Assembly: GCF_009650135.1 (NCBI RefSeq)
Contig: NZ_CP045871.1
Location: 1-64,000 of the forward strand
DNA: 64,000 nucleotides
Source: Litorivicinus lipolyticus
Lineage (GTDB): Bacteria; Pseudomonadota; Gammaproteobacteria; Pseudomonadales; Litorivicinaceae
Direction: 5' to 3'
Under the pieces are notes generated by a model. The model searched no databases. It saw only the letters and a list, made by a program, of their open reading frames with translations, and was not told the DNA's origin. Position 1 is the stretch's first letter. Each line of letters begins with the position of its first letter. Position numbers and translations under genes: made by a program. Below are positions 35,490 through 44,160 of the stretch, in pieces.

Positions 35490-35954
35490 ATGGCACAACG
35501 TTCGAACGACTTTTTTATTGACCGAATGCCCACCCAGTTAGAAGTGAGCAACGCAGAGCAATTGCGCACGATTATGGCGAGCCTAGTTAGCGATCAGCAA
35601 CCGGCGCGGCTTCAAGTCGCCCTCGAGAAAGACCAAACCGCAGAAATCACTTTGATGCCCGCCATCGCAAACACCTTTCTTCAGGTGCTACGGCTAATTT
35701 CCCGCGGTAAGAGCTTTAAACTGATGCCGGTTGATGCCGAGCTGACCACGCAGCAGGCTGCGGATCATCTAAACGTGTCACGTCCGTTTTTGGTCAAGCT
35801 ACTCGAATCTGGACAAATCGCCTTTACCAGAACCGGCCGCCACCGTCGGGTGCGCGCTGATGATTTATTTGCCTTTAAAGTACGCCGCGATCAGCAACGC
35901 GCGAACGCGTTATCAGACATGGCGCAGCTGGATGCGGACAACGGGTACATCTGA
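35490..35954 (+). CDS. excisionase-type HTH antitoxin (partner of PIN toxin)
   Basis: A 154-residue protein. The N-terminal half (about 1-85) is a family-typical regulatory region. The C-terminal half holds an excisionase/MerR-like winged helix, with TTQQAADHLNVSRPFLVKLLE (about 92-112) and GRHRRVRADDLFAFK. Proteins of this type sit directly before PIN-domain toxins as DNA-binding antitoxins. Here the gene is intact, ends in NGYI, and is followed in the same frame by a toxin remnant. It starts at ATG 35490 after GAGGCAG. Confidence 0.75.
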   Translation: MAQRSNDFFIDRMPTQLEVSNAEQLRTIMASLVSDQQPARLQVALEKDQTAEITLMPAIANTFLQVLRLISRGKSFKLMPVDAELTTQQAADHLNVSRPFLVKLLESGQIAFTRTGRHRRVRADDLFAFKVRRDQQRANALSDMAQLDADNGYI

Positions 35955-35960
35955 CAATGA

Positions 35961-36419
35961 CGTGAACAAATTCTTGATGAGTTCCAACGTTTTTTTAAAA
36001 AGCAGTACCACGATGCGAACACTGCCGAACGCCACCGCATCGCCATGGAGACCGCGTTTCCAGAGGCATCCGTTGCCGACTACACCCCGCTTATCAGCTT
36101 GATTGAGTTGCCGGACGTAAATGATCATCACGTAGTTGCCTGCGCCATCAAAACAAAAGCATCCGTTATTGTGACGGAGAACCTTAAAGACTTTCCGATC
36201 CACGTATTGGCACCCTATGACCTATTCGCTATCGGGATCGACGACTTTATTGCTGACACGATAGATCTGGCGCCAATAGATGCTGTTACTGCCATCCGAT
36301 TGATGCGGGCACGCTTTAGAAACCCAAAACTAACGTCAAATGAATTAATGGTTCGCATCGAAAAAATCGGACTGACACAAACTGCCAGCTTGCTCGAACG
36401 CTACGCCGACTTTTTGTAG
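35961..36419 (+). pseudogene. N-terminally truncated PIN-domain (VapC-like) toxin
   Basis: Reading in frame from 35961 gives REQILDEFQRFFKKQYHD..., the region found about 40 residues into full-length PIN_3 toxins, and it continues to a normal end at 36419. The family signature DVNDHHVVACAIKT and VTENLKDFP is present. The first about 40 residues, with the first catalytic Asp (usual form LDA/LDT), are missing: only an antitoxin stop, one codon and another stop precede it. An ATG at 36045 could still give a 124-residue product, which should lack nuclease activity. Confidence 0.65.
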
Positions 36420-36472
36420 CCACTTCGGTTATTTGATAGTTTTGGAACCCCTTCTTAAACGGGCTTAAAACC

Positions 36473-38953
36473 ATGCGCTACCTCGGACTCATCATCGTCA
36501 TCGCCCTGTCCGGCTGTAATACCGTGGTTGAGCGCTCGAATAGCCCAGCACCCGCCCTAACCGCCGACGATTGGCTGGCCGGCAGTGACATGCCGCGTAT
36601 GCAAGACCGCGCCATGAGTGCCGCCGATGTCGCCAGTTTTTTGCGTCGAACCGGCTTTGAACCCAGCCCCGATGAGATCCGGCCCTATGTCGGCCAACCC
36701 CGCTCCGCGCTGATCCGCGCCACCTTGGATAACCTGACGACACGACCCGTCGACGGCGCGCCGGCCTGGGCACTGACGGAACCGCGGTACTGGGGCAACG
36801 AATCGCGCACCCGGGTCGAAAACGATCGCTTTCGCAGCGCGCGCGATGCCGAGGTCGGCATGATGCGCCAATGGTGGGTCCAGCAAATGATCCAATCGCC
36901 GTCACCGATGGCCGAACGCATGGTGATGTTTTGGGACAACACCTTTGTGGTCGGGTACAGCGGCCTGAATAACCGTAGCCACGCACTGTGGGGCCATCAC
37001 CAGTTGCTGCGCACCCACGCGGTCGGCGACTATCGCCAATTGCTGGCCGGGATCGTGCGCGATCCGGCGGTGTTGCGTTACCTAGACAACACCAGCAACA
37101 CCAAAGAGGCGCCGAATGAAAACCTGGCCCGGGAATTGTTTGAGCTATACAGCTTGGGTGAGGGCAATTACAGCGAGCGCGACATTAAGCAGGCTGCGCT
37201 TGCGCTGACGGGGTGGGGCGAAACCGACCGCGGCGGCACGCGTTTTCAACTTAAACCCTGGGCGATGGCGGGCGGTTCCAAGGCCATTTTGGGCCAACGC
37301 GGCCATTTCGACGGCGATGACCTGCCGGCGCTGATACTGGACACCCCGGCCGCGGCGCGCTATGTGGTCACCGGCCTGTACCACGAATTCATCAGCAGCC
37401 AAGCGGCCCCAGCCGGCGCCATCGACGACTTTGCCCGCGCCTTTCGCGACACCGGCTATCAAATCGATCAGTTGCTGCAGGTGATGCTGGAGTCCGCGTA
37501 TTTTTGGGACCCCAGCCACCAGGGCATGGGCGTTAAAAGCCCAGCCGAGTTCGTCGTCGGAACCGTACGGGCGACCCAGACCGACGACGTCGCGCTGGTC
37601 AAATTGGTCGCGGCAATCCAAGCACAGGGTCAAAACCTACTAGATCCCCCGGACGTCAGTGGCTATGACGGCGGCATTGATTGGTTGGCACCGGAGTATT
37701 TGATCGAGCGCCAGCGTTTTGCGGAATTTTACCAAACTGAATGGCACAGCCCCGGATCCACACCGAGCGCCCCGCAAATGATGGGCACGGACAGCCTGCG
37801 TATCATGCTGGGCGGCGAGGCCTACCAAGGGCCACCCGAATTTTGGGTGACCATTAATCACGACGGCGGCACCTGGTACAGCGACGAATACTCGGTCGCG
37901 CACGCCCGGGACACTGAACGGCTGGGCCGTTACCAGGACAAAAGCAATATCGAGTGGGCGCCCTATCATGTGCCGATCCCCGACTCGTTAACCGGCATCA
38001 CGCGCATCGGCGTGCGGTTTATTCGCGATGCCGCCGGCAACGGCGGTGATCGCAACCTGTTTGTGGCCGGCGTTGATTACCAAGGCCGCCAGCGTGCGGC
38101 GTCGCAGGGCACCCAAAGCCCAGGCTGCCGCGGCGATTCGAGCGGGGCTAAACGCAACCCGGGCTACCTGTATTGCTCCGGTGAATTGAGCTTCGAGTGG
38201 GCCGAAACGGGCACATCGCTTGCGCCGGACATTGCACCGATTGATGGCGCACTGAATACGCGCGAATGGGTGCTGGGCTGGATGAACGACGAAAATGATC
38301 GCTGGCGCTCGATCAACTTTATGTTCGATGGCTTGGAATTTGAGGGCCGTGAATGGGCATTTTTTGGCTTCGAGTACTCGATCAGCGAGCGCGGCGAGCG
38401 CCAGCTGCAAATAACAGGCCGTGACTGTATCCCCGAGTGCTTCGAGCGCTGGCCGACCAAAGCCTGGCGCGACAAGGCCGGCGTCCCCAGCGTCAGCGTG
38501 CCGCTACGCGGACTGCACCAATGGTCGATGGAGCACTACGACGGCCTCAGCAAAGCCGACCGGGCCTTGGTTAAAGCACTGATTGGTTTAGCGCCGCAGG
38601 CCGAGCAGTTACTGAAACGCCCGCGCGAGGATCGCTATCCCGAGCGCACCACCTTTTGGTTGGCTGAACTGGCGACCTTTGCCGAATACGCTAACGACCG
38701 GCGCTGGAAAACCGGCGACGCCGTCGCCTTGGTCGAGTTGTCGCCAAAACGTGACGGGGACAACCAAATGGGCATGGGCAACATGATGGCCGCGGCGGCG
38801 ACCCGCTACCGACCCGCCAGTGGCGTCAAAACCGCCGACCAGTGGCAGGCCAGCGCGGCCCAGTTAGGACCGATCGATTGGGCGCTGGCGACACCGACTG
38901 CGGTCGACGAGTACGCCCAGTTACTGGTCAATTCCGCGTACTTTTTGAGGTGA
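36473..38953 (+). CDS. DUF1800 lipoprotein with inserted carbohydrate-binding-like domain
   Basis: An 826-residue lipoprotein (lipobox ALSGC, Cys15). Residues about 45-425 are a DUF1800 region: MAERMVMFWDNTFVVGYSG, then NTKEAPNENLARELFELYSLG, then IKQAALALTGW. About residues 440-535 resemble a Ca-dependent xylan-binding-type module (SLRIMLGGEAYQGPPEFWVT and the following beta-rich part to LFVAGVDYQGR). A small Cys-bearing part follows, and the DUF1800 C-terminal end is at about 675-826. It is 2 bp upstream of the DUF1501 gene. DUF1800/DUF1501 pairs are widespread and have no established function. The carbohydrate module suggests a surface glycan. Confidence 0.75.
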   Translation: MRYLGLIIVIALSGCNTVVERSNSPAPALTADDWLAGSDMPRMQDRAMSAADVASFLRRTGFEPSPDEIRPYVGQPRSALIRATLDNLTTRPVDGAPAWALTEPRYWGNESRTRVENDRFRSARDAEVGMMRQWWVQQMIQSPSPMAERMVMFWDNTFVVGYSGLNNRSHALWGHHQLLRTHAVGDYRQLLAGIVRDPAVLRYLDNTSNTKEAPNENLARELFELYSLGEGNYSERDIKQAALALTGWGETDRGGTRFQLKPWAMAGGSKAILGQRGHFDGDDLPALILDTPAAARYVVTGLYHEFISSQAAPAGAIDDFARAFRDTGYQIDQLLQVMLESAYFWDPSHQGMGVKSPAEFVVGTVRATQTDDVALVKLVAAIQAQGQNLLDPPDVSGYDGGIDWLAPEYLIERQRFAEFYQTEWHSPGSTPSAPQMMGTDSLRIMLGGEAYQGPPEFWVTINHDGGTWYSDEYSVAHARDTERLGRYQDKSNIEWAPYHVPIPDSLTGITRIGVRFIRDAAGNGGDRNLFVAGVDYQGRQRAASQGTQSPGCRGDSSGAKRNPGYLYCSGELSFEWAETGTSLAPDIAPIDGALNTREWVLGWMNDENDRWRSINFMFDGLEFEGREWAFFGFEYSISERGERQLQITGRDCIPECFERWPTKAWRDKAGVPSVSVPLRGLHQWSMEHYDGLSKADRALVKALIGLAPQAEQLLKRPREDRYPERTTFWLAELATFAEYANDRRWKTGDAVALVELSPKRDGDNQMGMGNMMAAAATRYRPASGVKTADQWQASAAQLGPIDWALATPTAVDEYAQLLVNSAYFLR

Positions 38954-38955
38954 TT

Positions 38956-40116
38956 ATGAATCGACGTCGATTATTGCAGCTGATGGGTGCGGCCAGTTCG
39001 GGCCTTGTCAGTCCGAGCTTATTGGCCTCACCCCAGGCCCACAAAACCCTGGTATTGCTGCACCTTAAGGGCGCCAATGACGGGCTCAATACGCTGGTGC
39101 CCTATGAATCCGATGACTACCGGCGCATTCGGCCGACCATTGGGCTGGGGCGCGATGACATCATCGACATCGGCCAGTCGTCACAGGGCGCGCTGGGGCT
39201 GCATCAATCCCTCGACAAGCTGGTGCCCGCGCTGTCCGATGACCTGGCGATCGTCCAAGGCTTGGGCTACCCCAATCAAAATCGCTCGCATTTTAAATCG
39301 ATCCAGCTGTGGGAAAGCGGCAGTGATGGCCACCGTGTCAACCGATCCGGCTGGGTCACCCAGTCGATTGAACAGGTATTCCCCAGCGCCGGCATTCACG
39401 GCGTCAGCCTGCAAGGTGATTTGGGCCTATTTGCCGACGGCAACGGGACCTATTTGTCGATGGCCCGGTTGAATCAAATGAAGAATTTAAGCGCAGTCGA
39501 TGCCGGCGACACCAGCAACCCGCTATTAAAGTTGGTCAATCAGCGCAATGCGGATTTAACCCGTGCCTCGGCCGAGCTAGAACGCAAGCTGGAAAAATCG
39601 CGCTACTTCAGTCCGCCGCGAAAGATGCCCTGGGGCGAGCTGTCGGCGCAGTTGACGGATGTGCTCAAAATCATCGACGCCGAAGCCGGCATTCCCGTGC
39701 TGCATGTCCAGCTTGATGGCTTTGATACCCACGAGGGCCAGCGCAGGCGCCAACGCCGGCTGTTGCAGGAACTGGCGGAGTGCCTCAGTGCATTTCGGCA
39801 GAACCTGATGGCCATGGGGCGCTGGGACGACACCTTGATTTCGACCTATTCAGAATTTGGTCGGCGCAGTGGCGAAAACGGATCCGAAGGCACCGATCAT
39901 GGCACCGCGAACGTCCATTTCATGCTCGGCGGGCGTGTCACGCCCGGGCTGCATGGCACGCACCCCGACCTGGGTGACTTGGTCGACGGCGACATGCAAC
40001 ACACGCTGGACTATCGCGCCCTGTACGATCAAATCGCCGCGCATTGGTGGGGCTTGCCCGAGTCACGGTGGGCTGCGTTTAGCGACCCGAAAGTCCGCGG
40101 ACTGATTCGAGTGTAA
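38956..40116 (+). CDS. DUF1501 protein with Tat-type signal
   Basis: A 386-residue exported protein. The N-terminus MNRRRLLQLMGAASSGLVSPSLLA carries twin arginines and a hydrophobic core, so Tat export is likely. The body shows DUF1501 features: LVLLHLKGANDGLNTLVPY, NRSHFKSIQLWESGS, LDGFDTHEGQ, and STYSEFGRRSGENGSEGTDHGTA, a metal-ligand pattern related to the alkaline phosphatase/sulfatase superfamily. It is the partner of the upstream DUF1800 lipoprotein. Start set 2 bp after that gene's TGA. Substrate unknown. Confidence 0.8.
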   Translation: MNRRRLLQLMGAASSGLVSPSLLASPQAHKTLVLLHLKGANDGLNTLVPYESDDYRRIRPTIGLGRDDIIDIGQSSQGALGLHQSLDKLVPALSDDLAIVQGLGYPNQNRSHFKSIQLWESGSDGHRVNRSGWVTQSIEQVFPSAGIHGVSLQGDLGLFADGNGTYLSMARLNQMKNLSAVDAGDTSNPLLKLVNQRNADLTRASAELERKLEKSRYFSPPRKMPWGELSAQLTDVLKIIDAEAGIPVLHVQLDGFDTHEGQRRRQRRLLQELAECLSAFRQNLMAMGRWDDTLISTYSEFGRRSGENGSEGTDHGTANVHFMLGGRVTPGLHGTHPDLGDLVDGDMQHTLDYRALYDQIAAHWWGLPESRWAAFSDPKVRGLIRV

Positions 40117-40138
40117 GGGCACAGCACCCTCCCAATTT

Positions 40139-40200
40139 GCCCTAGGTCAAACCCAGCCCAGCCTCGTATCCAGGCCGCGCGGATCCGGTTATCCTAGGGC
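40139..40200 (+). promoter_or_regulatory. inverted repeat covering the ribosome site of the YeeE-like gene
   Basis: GCCCTAGG (40139-40146) and CCTAGGGC (40193-40200) are exact complements 46 bp apart. The right arm contains the only Shine-Dalgarno-like AGGG, three bases before the ATG at 40203. Pairing in the mRNA would hide the ribosome site. Confidence 0.35.
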
Positions 40201-40202
40201 GC

Positions 40203-41276
40203 ATGATGGAATGGATAGAAAGCCTCCCCACCGGTCAGGTGTCGGTGTTAATCGGCGCCCTAACCGACCTCGCGTTCGGCGCCTTAGCCCAGCAAAGTCG
40301 CTTTTGTTTGCGCGCCGCGTGCGTTGAATTCTGGCGAGGCGACGCCGGCCCAAAATTCGCCATTTGGCTGCTCGCCTTTGCCTCCGCACTGATCGCCACC
40401 CAGCTGTTGATCCTTAACGGCACGCTCGAAACCACCAGCATCCGCCAACTGACCACAACCGGCAGCCTGTCCGGGGCGATCATCGGCGGCTCACTGTTTG
40501 GTTGGGGCATGGTCATGGCGCGCGGCTGTGCCAGTCGGCTATTGGTGCTATCGGGCACCGGTAACCAACGCGCGCTGGTCGCCGGGTTGGTGGTGACACT
40601 GGTCTCGCAGGCGACCTTGCGTGGCGGCCTATCGCCGCTGCGGGAATGGGCCGGCGGCTTATGGCTGGTTGACGCCAGTGCGCGCAACTTGGCCGATCGC
40701 TTGCCGACCTGGCTGCCGCTGATTGCGGGGATCGCATTGTTGGCCGGCGGGATTTACCTGGCACGGGTCCACGCCAACCGGCTGTGGCCCAGCCTGGCCG
40801 CGGTCGGGGTTGGCCTGTGCATCGCGCTGGGGTGGGGGCTGACGGCCTGGCATGCCAGCTGGTCGTTCGACATTATCGCGGTCAAGAGCGTCAGCTTCAC
40901 CGGACCGTCCGCGGACACCCTGATGGGCTTTATCAACCTGCCGCAGCTGCCGCTGTCGTTTGATATCGGCATTGTCGTCGGCGTGTTTGCCGGGGCCATG
41001 TTAGCCGCCGTCGCCAGCGGCCAATTCAAACTCCAGTCCTTCACCGAGCAAACCGGCTTGAGCCGCTACCTGATCGGCGCCGGACTGATGGGATTCGGTG
41101 GCATGTTGGCGGGCGGCTGTGCGGTCGGCGCAGGCGTTACCGGCGGCGCCGTGATGGCGCTGACGGCTTGGGTGGCACTGCTGTTCATGTGGCTGAACGC
41201 CGGCATTGCGGACTGGGTATTGGAGCGCGCGCCGCGGCCACTTGAGGTCGCCGGCCCCGCCCCCACTGCTGACTAA
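40203..41276 (+). CDS. YeeE/YedE-family sulfur (thiosulfate-type) transporter
   Basis: A 357-residue polytopic membrane protein of the YeeE/YedE family, whose characterised members (TsuA) import thiosulfate. Three conserved cysteine sites are present: SRFCLRAACVEFW (about residue 38), ARGCASRLLVLSGTGN (about 105) and AGGCAVGAGVTGGAVMAL (about 303). Both YeeE half-modules are fused in one chain. No TusA-like partner gene is adjacent, which is unusual for this family. Start at the first of two ATG codons. Confidence 0.85.
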   Translation: MMEWIESLPTGQVSVLIGALTDLAFGALAQQSRFCLRAACVEFWRGDAGPKFAIWLLAFASALIATQLLILNGTLETTSIRQLTTTGSLSGAIIGGSLFGWGMVMARGCASRLLVLSGTGNQRALVAGLVVTLVSQATLRGGLSPLREWAGGLWLVDASARNLADRLPTWLPLIAGIALLAGGIYLARVHANRLWPSLAAVGVGLCIALGWGLTAWHASWSFDIIAVKSVSFTGPSADTLMGFINLPQLPLSFDIGIVVGVFAGAMLAAVASGQFKLQSFTEQTGLSRYLIGAGLMGFGGMLAGGCAVGAGVTGGAVMALTAWVALLFMWLNAGIADWVLERAPRPLEVAGPAPTAD

Positions 41277-41293
41277 ACAGCCGAGGGATCCCC

Positions 41294-42373
41294 ATGTTAA
41301 AGCGATCGCTGAATTTTCTGTTGCTGAGTGTGGCCAGCGCCGCGGCCAATACCGCGGAGACGGCCGCCGTGCCGCAAATCGTCGCAGGTGGCCTTGATCA
41401 CCCCTGGTCGATTGCCTTCGAATCCGACCGCAGCGCGCTGGTCACCGAACGCAACGGCCAGGTCCTACGAATTGACCTGAACACCGGCACCGCCGTGCCC
41501 ATAACCGGCACCCCAGCCCAGGTCGAACGCGGTCAGGGCGGCTATTTCGACATCGCCTTGGCACCGGACTACGCCGACAGCGGTGTCGCCTATTTGGCCT
41601 TAAACGGCGGCTCGCAACTGGGCATGGGGCTGGAATTGTGGCGCGGCGTGATCAGCGACCATCAGTGGACCCAATCGACACAGCTATACGCCATGGCCAA
41701 AAGCTTCGGCGGCCGTCACTTTGGCGGGCGCCTGCAAATTCACGCGGGCTATTTATACCTATCGACCGGCGACCGCGGCGACCGGCCGCGCGCTCAAGAC
41801 CCCAATGACAGCGCCGGCAGCATCCTGCGCTTTGACCTGAACGGCGCACCCGCCGGCGTCATACCCGGCCATCCGGCGCTGTATTCCATGGGCCACCGCA
41901 ACGTCCAAGGGCTAACACTGATGGGCGACGAATTATGGGCCCACGAACACGGGCCCCAGGGCGGCGACGAATTAAACCGCATCGCCGGCGGCCAAAACCA
42001 TGGCTGGCCGCGGGTCACCTTTGGTAAAAACTATGGCATCGGCACCGACATTGGTGAGGCCACCGAATTGCCCGGGTTCGTCAGCCCAAATTACCAGTGG
42101 ACGCCCTCGATCGCCCCGTCCGGCATGGCCTACAGCGACAACGACGCCTACCCGGCGTGGCGCGGTAGCTTGCTGATTGGATCGCTGAAGTTTCAAAGCC
42201 TGGTGCAACTGGCACCGTCCCCCGAGGGTTGGCGCGAGACGCGTTGGTACGCCGGCGAATTGGGCCGCATACGCGACGTCAAAGCGTCGCCGGACGGGAC
42301 CTTGTGGCTATTGACCGACAGTCAAGACGGCGCGCTCATTCGACTGAACAAAGTCAATCCGCCGCCGAATTAA
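41294..42373 (+). CDS. PQQ-dependent aldose/sugar dehydrogenase family protein (YliI-like)
   Basis: A 359-residue exported beta-propeller. A signal peptide (MLKRSLNFLLLSVASAAANTA) is followed by the glucose/sorbosone dehydrogenase pattern: VAGGLDHPWSIAFESD, GRHFGGRLQI, YLSTGDRGDRPRAQD, SMGHRNVQGL and ELWAHEHGPQGGDELN, which supply the PQQ/Ca ligands in soluble glucose dehydrogenases. It would oxidise an aldose in the periplasm if PQQ is available. It starts 18 bp after the YeeE-like stop. Confidence 0.85.
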   Translation: MLKRSLNFLLLSVASAAANTAETAAVPQIVAGGLDHPWSIAFESDRSALVTERNGQVLRIDLNTGTAVPITGTPAQVERGQGGYFDIALAPDYADSGVAYLALNGGSQLGMGLELWRGVISDHQWTQSTQLYAMAKSFGGRHFGGRLQIHAGYLYLSTGDRGDRPRAQDPNDSAGSILRFDLNGAPAGVIPGHPALYSMGHRNVQGLTLMGDELWAHEHGPQGGDELNRIAGGQNHGWPRVTFGKNYGIGTDIGEATELPGFVSPNYQWTPSIAPSGMAYSDNDAYPAWRGSLLIGSLKFQSLVQLAPSPEGWRETRWYAGELGRIRDVKASPDGTLWLLTDSQDGALIRLNKVNPPPN

Positions 42374-42450
42374 ACCCCAATTTTTGAAAACTGGATCACG
42401 GAACTCACGGATAGTCGGCGTAAATTAAGGCTCCAGCACGGAGGTTTCGC

Positions 42451-42777
42451 ATGTCCGCATTTCAGAGCCTTTTCCCGCGGCCCATCACCCACAAGATTTT
42501 ATGTGTCGGTTTGAACGACGCCCAGGCCGACAGCCTGCACGGCGCCAATCCGGGGTCCACCTTGTTGCACGCGGCCGACGCCTTCGAAGCCATTGACCTG
42601 TGCATGAGCACCCGCTTTCAAATGATGGTGGTCAACGAGGACATGGATGACATGTCCGGGGCCGAGCTGTTATTGACGCTGGACGATGCGCCCTACCACC
42701 CACGCGTACTGGCCTATTTGGTCGATCGAACCCATGCAATCGGGGTCGCCGGCGAGCTTCCCGTGCCAACGGACTAG
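42451..42777 (+). CDS. small receiver-like protein without the phospho-acceptor Asp
   Basis: A 108-residue soluble protein. The middle reads [22 protein letters not shown], which lines up with the CheY stretch FVISDWNMPNMDGLELL. The residue at the phospho-acceptor place is Asn rather than Asp, and no conserved Thr/Lys pair is evident. It may be a stand-alone pseudo-receiver. The similarity is short and I hold the family call weakly. Ribosome site GGAGG precedes the ATG. It is monocistronic by spacing. Confidence 0.5.
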   Translation: MSAFQSLFPRPITHKILCVGLNDAQADSLHGANPGSTLLHAADAFEAIDLCMSTRFQMMVVNEDMDDMSGAELLLTLDDAPYHPRVLAYLVDRTHAIGVAGELPVPTD

Positions 42778-42780
42778 CCC

Positions 42781-42896
42781 AAAACCTAGACACCCCCGAA
42801 AAACCCACCTATAGTCTTCCTATCGAGTCAATTCCATTCGACTCGCAAACCCCCTTCTTTTTCTTCTGGCGTCCTGCACGCGGTCCAAATCAATCT
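42781..42896 (+). promoter_or_regulatory. rho leader with C-rich stretches and a small hairpin
   Basis: The 119-bp gap before rho is C-rich, with runs of CCCCC, ACCCACC and CCCCCTTC. A 6-bp stem lies between them (CGAGTC 42824-42829, GACTCG 42840-42845). E. coli rho is autoregulated by Rho-dependent attenuation in its leader. Composition here fits the same idea. Confidence 0.4.
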
Positions 42897-44159
42897 ATGA
42901 ATCTGTCTGAACTGAAACTCAAGTCCGTCCCTGAACTGCTCGAAGTTGCCAGCAGCATGGGGCTCGAAAACCTCGCCCGCTCTCGCAAACAAGACGTTAT
43001 CTTCAACATCCTGAAAAAACACGCCAAATCCGGCGAAGACATTTTCGGTGATGGCGTATTGGAAGTGCTGTCCGACGGTTTTGGTTTCCTGCGCTCGGCC
43101 AACTCCAACTTCATGGCCGGCCCGGATGACATCTACGTGTCACCCTCACAGATTCGCCGATTTAACCTGCGCAAGGGCGACAGCATTTCCGGCAAGATCC
43201 GCGCCCCCAAAGACAACGAACGCTATTTTGCGCTGCTCAAAGTTGACGAGATCAACTTTGACCGCCCGGAAAACGCTAAAAACAAAGTCTTGTTTGAAAA
43301 CCTGACGCCGCTGTTCCCGCAAGAACGCCTGGTGATGGAAATCGGCAACGGTTCAACCGAAGATTTGACCGCCCGCGTCATCGACCTGACCAGCCCCATG
43401 GGCAAAGGCCAGCGCGCACTAATCGTGTCGCCGCCCAAGGCCGGTAAGACCTTGATGCTGCAAAACGTCGCCCACAGCATCGCCAAGAACAACCCCGAAG
43501 CGCACATGATTGTGCTGCTGATTGACGAGCGCCCGGAAGAAGTCACCGAAATGAAGCGCACCGTGCGCGGCGAAGTGGTGGCATCGACTTTTGACGAGCC
43601 GCCGGCGCGCCACGTCCAGGTCGCCGAAATGGTGATCGAAAAAGCCAAGCGTTTGACCGAACACAAAAAAGACGTGGTGATCTTGCTCGACTCGATCACC
43701 CGTTTGGCACGTGCCTACAACACCGTCCAGCCCTCTTCAGGCAAGGTATTGACCGGTGGTGTCGACGCCAACGCATTGGAAAAGCCGAAACGCTTTTTCG
43801 GTGCCGCGCGTAACATCGAAGAAGGCGGCAGCCTCACCATCATCGCCACGGCGCTGGTTGAAACCGGTTCGAAAATGGACGAAGTCATCTTTGAAGAATT
43901 CAAAGGCACCGGTAACTCGGAAGTTCACCTGGACCGCCGCGCCGCTGAAAAGCGCGTGTTCCCGGCCCTGAACATCCGCAAATCCGGCACCCGCCGCGAA
44001 GACTTGTTGACCACCGAAGAAGAGCTGCAGCGCATGTGGATTTTGCGCAAGTTGCTGGACCCGATGGAAGACACCCAAGCCATTGAGTTCTTGGTCGACA
44101 AGATGAAGAACTTCAAAACCAACGAAGAATTCTTCCAGAGCATGAAACGCGTAAAATAA
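42897..44159 (+). CDS. rho: transcription termination factor Rho
   Basis: A 420-residue hexameric RNA helicase (E. coli 419). The N-terminal RNA-binding domain contains [11 protein letters not shown]. Walker A is [11 protein letters not shown] (about residues 179-189), Walker B is [16 protein letters not shown] (about 261-276), the Q-loop is [12 protein letters not shown] and the R-loop is [20 protein letters not shown]. All expected residues are intact. ubiD follows after 1 bp, as in Pseudomonas. Confidence 0.98.
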   Translation: MNLSELKLKSVPELLEVASSMGLENLARSRKQDVIFNILKKHAKSGEDIFGDGVLEVLSDGFGFLRSANSNFMAGPDDIYVSPSQIRRFNLRKGDSISGKIRAPKDNERYFALLKVDEINFDRPENAKNKVLFENLTPLFPQERLVMEIGNGSTEDLTARVIDLTSPMGKGQRALIVSPPKAGKTLMLQNVAHSIAKNNPEAHMIVLLIDERPEEVTEMKRTVRGEVVASTFDEPPARHVQVAEMVIEKAKRLTEHKKDVVILLDSITRLARAYNTVQPSSGKVLTGGVDANALEKPKRFFGAARNIEEGGSLTIIATALVETGSKMDEVIFEEFKGTGNSEVHLDRRAAEKRVFPALNIRKSGTRREDLLTTEEELQRMWILRKLLDPMEDTQAIEFLVDKMKNFKTNEEFFQSMKRVK

Positions 44160-44160
44160 T

